Below are positions 1-7,067 of a stretch of 8,167 nt of DNA, in pieces (the stretch's first letter is position 1; each line of letters opens with the position of its first letter). Below the pieces are notes generated by a model, which saw only the letters and a list, made by a program, of their open reading frames with translations, was not told where the DNA came from and did no database searches. The stretch spans positions 1 through 8,167 of the forward strand of contig CAZTKU010000133.1 in the NCBI GenBank assembly GCA_964614245.1, in the 5' to 3' direction. The translations under genes were made by a program, and so were the position numbers. The stretch comes from VGWB01 sp964614245 (GTDB lineage: Bacteria; Bacteroidota; Ignavibacteria; UBA10030).

Positions 1-3000
1 CGTCTCCTGGAACGAGTTTCGTGGTAATCGTCAACGATCCGTGATCATTCATGGCATCCCGCGCATTCACGCAAAGATTGAGGAGCGCCTGATGCAGTTG
101 TGTGTGGTCCATCGAAATGACCGGGAGTGATTTCTCGAGTTGCAGCGACAGTTGAATCGTTTTGGGAAACGTCTCACCCAGCATCCGTGCCAGCTCACCG
201 ATAACGGAATTCACGTTCAAAGGCTCAAGGTTGAAATCCGTTTTCCGGGCAAACGTGAGGATTTGCCGCACGAGACCGGCACCACGCTCAACCGCTTTCG
301 TGATCCCCTCAACGCCGACAGCGATCTTCTTCGAATCACTGACAGCGCGTCCGATGGTGGATGCGTACCCGAGGATGATCGCCAAGATATTGTTAAAGTC
401 GTGTGCGACGCCTGCGGCGAGGGTACCAATGCTCTCCATCTTCTGCACCTGCACGAGCTGCTGCTCGAGTTTCTTTCGTTCCGTAATGTCCTCTTTCACC
501 GCCAAATAGTGCGTGATTTCGCCATTCGCATTCCTGATCGGCGAAATCGAGGCGGATTCCCAGAAAAGATCACCATTCTTCTTCTTGTTGTGAAACTCAC
601 CTCGCCATTCATTTCCACCGGAAATTGTCTCCCACAAACCTCGGTACTCTTCCAGGGAGGTGTGACCCGACTTGAGGATACGAGGATTTGTCCCTACCGC
701 CTCCTCCTTGCTGAAGCCCGTGATTTCGGTAAACTTCGGATTCACGTATTCGATGCTGCCAGATACATCCGTAATGATCACCGAGACTTGACTCTGCTCG
801 ACAGCCTGGGAAAGCTTTCGAAGCTCCTCCTCGTCTTTCCTTCGACGTGTGATGTCGCGGAAAATGCTGAGCACCGTTGGGCGATGCTCTTCGATTTCCA
901 GAAAGGAATTCGAGAGTTCCAACCACATTTTCCTCCCATCCCAGAGCGTTGTTTCGACTTCCGAGTGTGCTGGGACAGTGCGCGTTGAGATCCGGCCTCT
1001 CAGAATCCCCATGTCGCGCTCGTTTTCGTCCAGAGATTCGACCTTGTAGATCGTGTGGAAGGGCATTCCTTCAAGATCCGCTCTCGATTTCCCGGTCATG
1101 CGGCAAAATGCCTCATTGACCATAACAATGTTCCCGTGTTCATCGATGATCCGCATTCCATCCATCGAGCTTTCCCACACCCTTCGGAACCGAAGTTCGA
1201 ATTTCTTCAACTCTTCTTCCGCTCGCTTTCGGCGCGTGATATTCCGGAGAATACCCCGGAATCCGATGGCTTCTCCCTTCTCATCCCGCATGGGGGTGGA
1301 GCTCTCAAGACAGACGAGCTTTTCACCCGCCTTAGTTTTAAGTTCCACTTCATAATCGTTCAGGAACCCCTGCTGACGGAGAATGATCTGACTTCTGCTT
1401 CTACCGTCAGGATACCAATACAGATCGCGCGCAATGTCGACCCGCAGGAGTTCATCTTTCGATGCAAAGCCGAACATCTCGACTCCGGCAGGATTGATGT
1501 CAACCAGTTTGCCATCAACCGTGCTGATAAATATCACATCCTTCGATTCCTCAAAGAGCCTACGATATTTCTCCTCCGATTGCCGCAGTTGCTCTTCCGC
1601 CCGCTTGCGATTTGTGATGTCACGAGCCACCACCTGCATCGCGGGCTTCCCTCGATATGTGATCGGGACGGACGCAACCTCAACGTCAATGACGCTACCG
1701 TCCATCCGAAGGAACTTCTCCTCCAGGAATGGAACCTCCTTCTCTTCGCCTGGCTTCTGGAAAGCTCTTGCCTTCACGATTTCCCTGTAGTCAGGATGGA
1801 CAATATCCAGGATCGGTGTCCCAATCAACTCTTCAACGCGTTTCGCTCCAATCATTTTGACGCCAGATTGGTTCACGAAAACGAACCTGCCCTCACCATG
1901 AACGGCGACAGCATCGGGAGATGACTCAACCAAGCGTTTGTAACGCATCTCGCTTTCCTTCAACGCCGCTTCGGCCATTTTTTGCTCAGTAACGTCTCCA
2001 ACAAGCGCCATTGCACCAGCGATATTTCCGTGCACATCGCGAAGTGGGGCTGCAAACAGACGTACATCGATTGGACTGCCATCTTTCTTCACGCGTCGCA
2101 CGTCCAGCCCATTGACCTGTTCACCGCGCAAGAGGCGACCGAGAATCTGAGAGAATTCCGACTGCTTGTCCGGCGAGACAAATGGCAATGGTTGGCCCAG
2201 TGCCTCGTCGGCGGTCCATCCGAATATATGTTCAGCGGCCGGATTCCAGACTTTCTGCACGCTTCCCGTCGAATCCAGATCATAGATAGCCAGCGGTGCC
2301 GACGCGATGATGGCGTTGAGCGTTTCATTTGTTACTCGAAGCGCTTCTTGTTCTCGCCGCCGCGCTTCTTCGACCCCAATGGCAGCTGCAAGGATACCCA
2401 TCAGTTTTTCGTCGTCACTCGAGGGAGCATAGTCCTTCTGGTACACAACGCACAATGAGCCCACGGTCGAGCTGCCAAACTTCACGCCCCTGCCCACATA
2501 GGTCAAAAGGCCGTATTTTCTGACATTCGGATCACTGGTGAAGTACGGCGTCTCCGGCAGGTTCCTCACGATCATCTGTCCGTCTCCGGCTCGCCGGATT
2601 ACATCAAAGCACAGATGACCTTCCGGTTTATCCACAGTATTGTAATCAGCGGGTGTGTTCCATTGACCGATTGAACACAACATTCCACCGTCGAGCCGAC
2701 TGTAGAGAGCACATGTTGCACCCATGAGCTCGCCGCATAGTGCCACGAGATGGTTGACATTGCTTACCGGGTCCGGACCAAACTGAAGGAAGCTCTCATT
2801 CAGCCTCGTTAACCGCTCTTCCATTCTTTTGCTCTCGGTGATGTCCTCGTATGTGCCAAGAACGCCGATGACCTTCCCCTCTTCGTCGTGCAGAGGGACT
2901 TTGCTCGTGCGCAACCAGAGGCTCTTGCCATCCGGCCTGCTCTGTGGCTCTTCATACCCTGTTTTGACAACGTCCTGTTCCATGACCATCTTGTCGTCAG

Positions 3001-4591
3001 CCCGGTAGAGCTCTGCAGTCTCTTTCCAGGAAAGCTCGAAGTCGCTCTTGCCCAGAATACTGTACGGGTCATCCAGCTCAGCATCTTGTGCAAAGGGCTT
3101 GTTGCACCCCAAATATCGAAAGTCCCGATCCTTCCAGAATATCCGCTGAGGAACGTGATCAAGCACGAATTCGAGCATCTGCTTGGACTGGAACAATGCC
3201 TTCTCGGCATCCTTTCGCTCGGTGATGTCTCGGACGATTGCCTGAAAGTACTGTTTGCCACCCACCTCAATAACGCGGGCACTCGATTCAACCGGGAATT
3301 TGCGCCCGTCTTTTCTCTGGTGGATCGTCTCGAAAACCATCCCCTTGCCTCCCGCTATTTGCTCAATCTGCTTCTCAAGGGCTTCCAACGTTTCCGGCGC
3401 GCGGATGTCCCTGATGTTGAGTTGAAGTAACTCCTCGCGAGTATACCCGTAGGCTCTCGAGGCTTGGTCGTTGACATCAAGGATCTTCCCATCGGGTGTA
3501 AGAAGAAGGATGATGTCGTTCGCATATTTCGTCAAGCTGTCATAATGCTCAACCAGGGCCTTGCGCTGGAGTTCCGCTTCGTACTGATTCCGGTAGAATT
3601 GAGATCGCTGATGGCGCCAGAGTGAAATAATCGAACCGCCTACGACGAGAGTGAGGAGTCCGACAACGATCGACGCCGTGACCGCCCGCTCACGAATAGG
3701 TGCATAGATCTCATCTTGATCAACCTTGGCCACAAGAAACCAGAAGGTGCCAGGGATGTGCCGCAACGCGGCAAGCACTGGAACACCGCGATAATCGATT
3801 CCCTCGACGGCTCCTTGTGTCCCTCGCGCAGCCGCGGCCGCGACCAACTGCGCGTCACCAATCGGCAATCGCAATTCGAGCGCGGCGCCTTTCCGGTGAC
3901 GAAGTTCATTGAGGTACACGACTTCATCTCCCTCACGTCGAATCAAAAGGCTCTCCGATGTCCTGCTTGCTGTCGGCCACGATTGAAGGAGCGGATATAA
4001 GAATTGCTCAGGATTGATGCGGAAGAGAATTGTTGCCGTGGAGCGCCGAGTTCCTTTTTTGGCGTATTGCAGTGGCGTGAGGATGTCTATGTGGATGGAG
4101 TGGTCGCTCGCCCCTCTATACAAATCGGAAATGACGACTTGGCCGGTTTCCTTTGCATCACGAAGGAGCTTCTGAGCTTGGGGACCGATTTCTGTGTGGA
4201 TCCGCGGAACCGAGAGGCAGATCTCTCCGGCACCATCGATAAGCGAGACGCTCGCGTAACGATAATTCCTGCGCAGAGACTCCATGAACGCGAGGATTTC
4301 CCCTTTGGTTGCGCCCGGAGCGGCGTGATCAAGATATGCTTGCACGATCCGTGCGACGGAGGGATTCTCCATAACAACGCGCGCGTCGGCGAGACGTTCG
4401 GATCGCCAACTGTCAATCTGGTCAGTCTTGAGCGCTGCAATCGCAGCGAGCTCCTTCCTTTTTTCCAGCTTGATCTGATAGACCTGATTGTCGAAGTACA
4501 GATACCCCGTCGATGCTATCACGAGTGTGAGGAAGGAAAACACCATCGTCAGACTCCACGGGATTTTCGTTGAGATGCTCTTCGATCGCAT
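1..4591 (-). CDS. Large membrane-bound multi-PAS/GAF sensor histidine kinase (C-terminus beyond window)
   Basis: One open frame of 1530 codons runs from ATG 4591 to the left edge without a stop. The start is set by AAGGAGG nine bases upstream. Order seen: membrane helix at about residues 10-33; extracytoplasmic sensor, possibly Cache-like, about 34-300; second helix about 303-325; PAS1 348-462; PAS2 463-592; GAF 596-751; PAS3 751-878; PAS4 878-1001; PAS5 1001-1127; PAS6 1127-1256; PAS7 1256-1378; HisKA; start of HATPase_c. Six PAS domains end in a D(I/V)T-type motif such as DITERK or DITNRK, the fifth in NITRRK, and each leads into a short charged helix. The phospho-acceptor is His1397 in GVAHDFNNIL, the HPK4-like type. 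The ATPase N-box is NLCVNARDAM from Asn1505; the later G boxes, and any receiver domain, lie outside the window. By family it autophosphorylates on His and passes phosphate to a response regulator. The ligand is unknown and no partner regulator is visible. Identity as a kinase is secure. Confidence 0.95.
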   Translation of the reverse strand, partial: MRSKSISTKIPWSLTMVFSFLTLVIASTGYLYFDNQVYQIKLEKRKELAAIAALKTDQIDSWRSERLADARVVMENPSVARIVQAYLDHAAPGATKGEILAFMESLRRNYRYASVSLIDGAGEICLSVPRIHTEIGPQAQKLLRDAKETGQVVISDLYRGASDHSIHIDILTPLQYAKKGTRRSTATILFRINPEQFLYPLLQSWPTASRTSESLLIRREGDEVVYLNELRHRKGAALELRLPIGDAQLVAAAAARGTQGAVEGIDYRGVPVLAALRHIPGTFWFLVAKVDQDEIYAPIRERAVTASIVVGLLTLVVGGSIISLWRHQRSQFYRNQYEAELQRKALVEHYDSLTKYANDIILLLTPDGKILDVNDQASRAYGYTREELLQLNIRDIRAPETLEALEKQIEQIAGGKGMVFETIHQRKDGRKFPVESSARVIEVGGKQYFQAIVRDITERKDAEKALFQSKQMLEFVLDHVPQRIFWKDRDFRYLGCNKPFAQDAELDDPYSILGKSDFELSWKETAELYRADDKMVMEQDVVKTGYEEPQSRPDGKSLWLRTSKVPLHDEEGKVIGVLGTYEDITESKRMEERLTRLNESFLQFGPDPVSNVNHLVALCGELMGATCALYSRLDGGMLCSIGQWNTPADYNTVDKPEGHLCFDVIRRAGDGQMIVRNLPETPYFTSDPNVRKYGLLTYVGRGVKFGSSTVGSLCVVYQKDYAPSSDDEKLMGILAAAIGVEEARRREQEALRVTNETLNAIIASAPLAIYDLDSTGSVQKVWNPAAEHIFGWTADEALGQPLPFVSPDKQSEFSQILGRLLRGEQVNGLDVRRVKKDGSPIDVRLFAAPLRDVHGNIAGAMALVGDVTEQKMAEAALKESEMRYKRLVESSPDAVAVHGEGRFVFVNQSGVKMIGAKRVEELIGTPILDIVHPDYREIVKARAFQKPGEEKEVPFLEEKFLRMDGSVIDVEVASVPITYRGKPAMQVVARDITNRKRAEEQLRQSEEKYRRLFEESKDVIFISTVDGKLVDINPAGVEMFGFASKDELLRVDIARDLYWYPDGRSRSQIILRQQGFLNDYEVELKTKAGEKLVCLESSTPMRDEKGEAIGFRGILRNITRRKRAEEELKKFELRFRRVWESSMDGMRIIDEHGNIVMVNEAFCRMTGKSRADLEGMPFHTIYKVESLDENERDMGILRGRISTRTVPAHSEVETTLWDGRKMWLELSNSFLEIEEHRPTVLSIFRDITRRRKDEEELRKLSQAVEQSQVSVIITDVSGSIEYVNPKFTEITGFSKEEAVGTNPRILKSGHTSLEEYRGLWETISGGNEWRGEFHNKKKNGDLFWESASISPIRNANGEITHYLAVKEDITERKKLEQQLVQVQKMESIGTLAAGVAHDFNNILAIILGYASTIGRAVSDSKKIAVGVEGITKAVERGAGLVRQILTFARKTDFNLEPLNVNSVIGELARMLGETFPKTIQLSLQLEKSLPVISMDHTQLHQALLNLCVNARDAMNDHGSLTITTKLVPGD

Positions 4592-4600
4592 GATCGCTTG

Positions 4601-4607
4601 CCTCCTT
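4601..4607 (-). promoter_or_regulatory. Ribosome binding site of the sensor kinase
   Basis: AAGGAGG on the minus strand sits nine bases before ATG 4591. It is a near-perfect anti-16S match and decides the start. No convincing -35/-10 pair is visible between here and 4823. Confidence 0.8.
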
Positions 4608-4689
4608 CGATTCCACGGTTTTGACGCACATTCAAAGGTAACAATATGCACATCAACCTGCGTCCCGATAGTAAAACAAGGAGATTTTT

Positions 4690-4740
4690 GTTTGAAATCA
4701 AGAAAAGTTGCGAATTCTGATCGGTGCATTCGTTTCAAAC
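4690..4740. repeat. Spaced 8-bp inverted repeat upstream of the kinase gene
   Basis: GTTTGAAA at 4690-4697 is mirrored by TTTCAAAC at 4733-4740, with 35 bases between the arms. It lies in the 232-base gap (4592-4823) between the kinase start and the FGE-like remnant. It could be a bipartite operator for the kinase gene, or chance in an AT-richer stretch. There is no T-run after it, so it does not look like a terminator. Nothing else was recognised in this gap. Confidence 0.3.
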
Positions 4741-4823
4741 CGGAAAATCAGCCGAATTTTGCAGACTGCCGAGAAGGAAACGGGACAACCGAGATGGAGA
4801 TTCGCAGACCGTAGAGAGGCACG

Positions 4824-5132
4824 TTAAGGGAGGCGTCTGGCGACGATGCGAAAGCCAATATCCTGACTGCTGTGCTCGGGCTGAAATGCATCTCTGTAGG
4901 GGAGGTAGAGAAGCGCTGTGCTCGCGCTGTACCATGAGCCTCCTCGGGCTACGCGCAGTCCTGCAGAGTCATCATGGTTACGGTCATCGTCAGTGTACAG
5001 ATGCTCTCTGTTGAACGGACGAAAAAGTGACTGGATCCATTCCACAATGTTCCCAGACATGTGATAGAGCCCGTAGCGATTCGGTTTGAATGCAGTCTGA
5101 GAATCGTTTACCCCAACGACCGTACCGGCCCG
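4824..5132 (-). pseudogene. C-terminal fragment of an FGE-sulfatase (SUMF1/EgtB/PvdO) family protein
   Basis: About 102 codons ending at TAA 4824 match the last part of the FGE-sulfatase fold. Visible marks in order are NRYGLYHMSGNIVEW, then VARGGSWYSAS, then DIGFRIVARR at the end. A complete domain is usually around 250 residues, so more than half is missing at the N-terminal side. The fragment has no cysteine, so the paired active-site cysteines that formylglycine-generating enzymes carry near the C-terminus are absent; relatives such as EgtB do not need them. The frame has no proper start. Upstream it runs into an unrelated oxidoreductase beginning in another frame and then meets a TAG. 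I read it as the tail of a gene left by deletion or recombination. Which FGE-family function it had cannot be told. Confidence 0.72.
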
Positions 5133-5223
5133 CATCGGTGTGGATGGGACAGCCGATTTGACATGGCACAAGGTTCTTCCAGAACTCCATGTCAGGCAGC
5201 GCTACTTTGTACTTGTCAGACAT
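5122..5223 (-). pseudogene. N-terminal remnant of a GltD-like 4Fe-4S/FAD oxidoreductase
   Basis: ATG 5223 is preceded by GAGAGGA with five bases of spacing. The first 34 residues include LVPCQIGCPIHTDAGRY with Cys21 and Cys25. This resembles the start of the Fe-S domain found at the N-terminus of glutamate synthase small subunit (GltD)-like and dihydropyrimidine-dehydrogenase-like oxidoreductases (PCxxGCPxHTDAG), where such cysteines bind a 4Fe-4S cluster. Whole proteins of this kind are several hundred residues. Here the similarity stops at TAC 5122-5124, where the DNA becomes FGE-like sequence in the +1 frame. The oxidoreductase frame then runs through non-homologous residues to a stop at 4990, giving a 77-residue product at most. 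It starts 47 bases after the methyltransferase stop, so it was probably in the same transcript. Family assignment rests on a short motif. Confidence 0.6.
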
Positions 5224-5270
5224 ATCCGTCCTCTCTGTGCTGGTACCATGCCGGAATCGCTCTTGCATCT

Positions 5271-6062
5271 TCACATGCATTTGTGCGCGAGAAGGACAAG
5301 ATCTTTCGATTTTATCGCATCAAACGGCTCCATCGAATTCGTGCCGTACGACTGAATGTCGGAGAAGCCTGCATCCACCAAGCATGTGATCAACTCCTCC
5401 TGCAAGAGCGGGTGGAGGCGAACCGTTTCGAGTTTCTGCTCAACTGTCCCTTTTGACTTGTCGAGAGTCAGAATGTTGAAGAGAATACCCTTCTCATCGT
5501 AGTCATAGAAGCGGACGAACGTCTTGTTCCCCACGTCCTTCGAGCTCTGAACACGATCACGCTTGGCAAGAATCCGATCATAGTTGAGATTCTGCACGAA
5601 CAGAATCCCTTGTGGATTGAGCAGCGACCCAAAGTTTCGAAGCGCTCTCGTCAACTCTTTGAGTGTGAGAATGTGAGGGAGCGAGTTCCCGAGGCTGAAC
5701 ACGGCGTCAAATGTGCCTTTGACGACTTTGTCCAGTTCCGGGAAGGTTCCTCTCAGTGTCTTCACGTGAACATCTAGGTCCCGTGCATGTCGCTCAACTC
5801 GTCGCAACATCTCCGAAGAAATATCAACAGCGGTCACCTGTACGCCCAATTGAGCGAGCAGCAAGGAGTGAAACCCGGAGCCGCACCCTGCATCAAGCGC
5901 TGACTTGATCTTGAACCGTTCGACCAGGACGCGGAAGAACGGACGCTCCTGAACGAAACGCTTCTCGAAACCCGTCATGGCGTCGTAGTCTGGCGCAAGA
6001 GCGTCGTAAAATCCCTCAATATCCTGCACCGAAGTCTGCTCGTGCTTAGTCGTTGGGACCAT
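5271..6062 (-). CDS. Class I SAM-dependent methyltransferase (263 aa)
   Basis: A complete frame whose ATG follows AGGGGAGG at nine bases. It has the Rossmann methyltransferase pattern: motif I ALDAGCGSGF at residues 55-64, the acidic residue that holds the SAM ribose at Asp80 in VTAVDIS, and motif IV-like FDAVFSLGNSLPH at 118-130. The LGNSLPH stretch, followed by NLNYDRI at 158-164, recalls glycine/sarcosine N-methyltransferases (LGNSFAH and NYD). A small-molecule N-methyltransferase is therefore possible, but the substrate is not established. It is soluble, with no signal peptide or membrane helix. It lies 241 bases downstream of the Rrf2 gene in the same direction, and 47 bases upstream of the oxidoreductase/FGE chimera, with which it may be co-transcribed. 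Pairing with an FGE-family protein recalls EgtB/EgtD-type sulfur-compound pathways, but the FGE part is broken and the methyltransferase shows no clear EgtD feature. That link is speculation. Confidence 0.88.
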   Translation of the reverse strand: MVPTTKHEQTSVQDIEGFYDALAPDYDAMTGFEKRFVQERPFFRVLVERFKIKSALDAGCGSGFHSLLLAQLGVQVTAVDISSEMLRRVERHARDLDVHVKTLRGTFPELDKVVKGTFDAVFSLGNSLPHILTLKELTRALRNFGSLLNPQGILFVQNLNYDRILAKRDRVQSSKDVGNKTFVRFYDYDEKGILFNILTLDKSKGTVEQKLETVRLHPLLQEELITCLVDAGFSDIQSYGTNSMEPFDAIKSKDLVLLAHKCM

Positions 6063-6261
6063 ACGGAGCGACCTCCCCTGGCGAGTGTTGGTTGATTGTT
6101 CCCCGGCGGAGTTCGAGTGGGATCTTTATCACTTTCGGCGCACTGCGTCTCACCTGAGGAAATGGTTTGCCTTGCTGCCGTGCGAGCGAGGGAGTCGGCA
6201 CACGCTCGCGTACGACGATCGGGTTCAGCAGATTTTCTGCGATATGATCACTGAGTTCCAT
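6046..6261 (-). CDS. Unrecognised small ORF in the Rrf2-methyltransferase gap (71 aa, doubtful)
   Basis: This is the only content I can point to in the 241-base gap 6063-6303. The frame starts MELSDHIAENLL, is rich in Pro and Arg (RRSAPKVIKIPLELRR near the middle), and overlaps the methyltransferase start by 17 bases. It is in frame with the Rrf2 stop and stays open between the two. Its codons favour C or G at the third place, like the neighbouring genes. Against it: no ribosome binding site before ATG 6261, no recognised domain, and a 75-residue ORF on the opposite strand (6085-6312) covers the same bases. It may be a small protein, the decayed end of an older gene, or chance. Confidence 0.2.
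   Translation of the reverse strand: MELSDHIAENLLNPIVVRERVPTPSLARQQGKPFPQVRRSAPKVIKIPLELRRGTINQHSPGEVAPYGPND
6072..6079 (-). promoter_or_regulatory. Ribosome binding site of the methyltransferase
   Basis: AGGGGAGG on the minus strand, nine bases before ATG 6062, supports this start over the upstream small ORF that overlaps it. Confidence 0.7.
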
Positions 6262-6303
6262 GTCGATATCTGGACAACGAGTCCGAACGGAGAGCCCATT
6301 TGT

Positions 6304-6744
6304 CTACTCTGACGAAATGCGATATTCCGGCTTTTTCATATCATGAGCAATCTGCAGGACGTCCCTGCTCACGAGCATTGAGTAGACTTCGTCGCGCACC
6401 TTTGACCATTTGTCGTGCACTGCGCAAGGGTTCTTGCCCGAGCAATCAGGGAAACCAAGAACGCATCGGTTAGTAAAGTCCACTCCATCGATCGCCTCGA
6501 CGATATGAAAAAGCGTCATCTCCTTGGCAGGCATGCTGAGCGCAAAACCTCCGGTGGGACCCTTGAGCGAAACCAGCAGTCCCTTGCGCGTCAGGCTCTG
6601 GAGTATCTTCGCGAGGAAGTGGTACGGGATTCCCAACTTCTTCGTCAGCTCTTTGATTGAAGTCATTTTCCCTTCTCCCGTGAGCGCAAGATACGTCACC
6701 GCCTGCAGCCCATATTCACATTGCCGACTGAAGAGCACACTCAT
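6304..6744 (-). CDS. Rrf2-family Fe-S transcriptional regulator (146 aa)
   Basis: Full-length for the family (about 130-165 aa). The N-terminal winged helix-turn-helix starts LFSRQCEYGLQAVTYLA. The recognition region is around SIKELTKKLGIPYHFLAKIL (residues 29-48), and the wing is LKGPTGGFAL (60-69). The three-cysteine cluster-binding loop is present as Cys94, Cys101 and Cys107 (C-x6-C-x5-C), followed by His110 and Trp113. In IscR, NsrR and RirA such cysteines hold an Fe-S cluster that senses iron-sulfur status, nitric oxide or redox state, so this is probably a sensor repressor of that kind. Which signal it senses cannot be read from the sequence. No good Shine-Dalgarno precedes ATG 6744, but the start fits the family N-terminus and lies about 20 bases after the -10 box. 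It is divergent from the dehydrogenase gene and may regulate it, itself, or the methyltransferase unit. Confidence 0.93.
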   Translation of the reverse strand: MSVLFSRQCEYGLQAVTYLALTGEGKMTSIKELTKKLGIPYHFLAKILQSLTRKGLLVSLKGPTGGFALSMPAKEMTLFHIVEAIDGVDFTNRCVLGFPDCSGKNPCAVHDKWSKVRDEVYSMLVSRDVLQIAHDMKKPEYRISSE

Positions 6745-6752
6745 CGTAAATC

Positions 6753-6762
6753 AGATGCTTTT
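6753..6762. promoter_or_regulatory. Possible Rrf2/NsrR-like half-site at the regulator's transcription start
   Basis: AGATGCTTTT on the plus strand resembles the NsrR half-site (AAGATGYNTTT in E. coli). It lies between the -10 box and ATG 6744, about where transcription should start, which would suit self-repression. Only one half is clear and the regulator is not proven to be NsrR, so this is tentative. Confidence 0.25.
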
Positions 6763-6767
6763 GTCTT

Positions 6768-6796
6768 AAAATAACCCTTTCACGACCATTTGTCAA
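6768..6796 (-). promoter_or_regulatory. Sigma70-type promoter of the Rrf2 gene
   Basis: On the minus strand, TTGACA (6791-6796) is a perfect -35. A spacer of exactly 17 bases (6774-6790) separates it from TATTTT (6768-6773), which matches four of six bases of TATAAT. Transcription would start near 6760, giving a leader of roughly 15-20 bases, consistent with the weak Shine-Dalgarno. It is the only convincing core promoter in the window. Confidence 0.72.
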
Positions 6797-6816
6797 GTAA
6801 AAAGTCATTCCCGCGC

Positions 6817-6834
6817 GTGGAAAGAGGATTCCAC
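6817..6834. repeat. Small inverted repeat, 6-bp arms
   Basis: GTGGAA, six bases, then TTCCAC: a perfect short stem 20 bases upstream of the Rrf2 -35 box. No T-run follows on either strand. It may be an operator palindrome or a short hairpin. Confidence 0.35.
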
Positions 6835-6857
6835 AAAGAGAGAATTCCAGCACTGAC

Positions 6858-6879
6858 CCTTTCTCACGAGCGAGAAAGG
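6858..6879. repeat. Inverted repeat, 8-bp arms and 6-base loop
   Basis: CCTTTCTC at 6858-6865 and GAGAAAGG at 6872-6879 pair perfectly around loop ACGAGC. There is no T-run on either side, so it is not a typical intrinsic terminator. It would form a hairpin in a dehydrogenase leader transcribed from upstream, or it may be part of a dispersed repeat. Confidence 0.5.
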
Positions 6880-6935
6880 ATATCCCCCCGTCCCTGGGTC
6901 TCGTGGGACGGCCAGATTTGGGCGAATTTCGCGCT

Positions 6936-6963
6936 GCGTGGCGGCCCGACAATCCTGCCACGC
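6936..6963. repeat. Inverted repeat, 7-bp arms and 14-base loop
   Basis: GCGTGGC at 6936-6942 pairs with GCCACGC at 6957-6963, and a G-T and a G-C pair can extend it inward. It is GC-rich and lies about 105 bases before the dehydrogenase start. Its role is unknown. Confidence 0.4.
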
Positions 6964-7056
6964 CCTCTTCGCTCTGGCACGGGCGTTGCAAAATATCTGT
7001 CGCTGGCTCCGCATCCATCGAGGAGGCCTCTCACGATCGATTCAGCCACACAAGGT

Positions 7057-7062
7057 AAGGAG
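7057..7062 (+). promoter_or_regulatory. Ribosome binding site of the dehydrogenase
   Basis: AAGGAG, five bases before ATG 7068, fixes the start. Confidence 0.75.
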
Positions 7063-7067
7063 TCTGT

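Larger units (their letters stand above)
6745..7067. other. Divergent intergenic region (323 bases)
   Basis: This spacer holds the Rrf2 promoter at its left end, three small inverted repeats (6817-6834, 6858-6879, 6936-6963) and the dehydrogenase ribosome binding site at its right end. I found no believable -35/-10 pair for the dehydrogenase. ORFs here on both strands overlap one another and have no recognisable domain, so I treat the stretch as non-coding. Confidence 0.7.

Noticed and set aside
140..1924. Long plus-strand ORFs of 282 and 289 codons (140-988 and 1055-1924), with further ones at 1982-2458, 2888-3430 and 4004-4573
   Set aside because: They lie antisense to the kinase, whose minus-strand frame gives continuous PAS/GAF/HisKA homology. 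Their products have no recognisable domain and no good ribosome binding sites, and they are the mirror of the kinase's codon pattern.
4990..5223. Programmed +1 frameshift joining the oxidoreductase start to the FGE tail
   Set aside because: I see no recognisable slippery sequence or stalling stop at the junction, and joining these two partial domains would not give a sensible protein. Deletion or misassembly is simpler.
4824..6062. Ergothioneine/ovothiol-type (EgtB/EgtD or OvoA) biosynthesis pair formed by the FGE-like protein and the methyltransferase
   Set aside because: The FGE part is only a C-terminal fragment without the DinB-like metal-binding half, and the methyltransferase looks more like the glycine/sarcosine type than EgtD.
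6767..6772. TAAAAT on the plus strand as a -10 box for the dehydrogenase
   Set aside because: No -35 match lies at a suitable distance upstream. The same bases form the -10 of the much better minus-strand promoter, and the site would be about 300 bases from the start codon.
6858..6879. Intrinsic terminator at the 8-bp hairpin
   Set aside because: No T-run follows the stem on either strand, and it sits upstream of both flanking genes, where no transcript needs to end.
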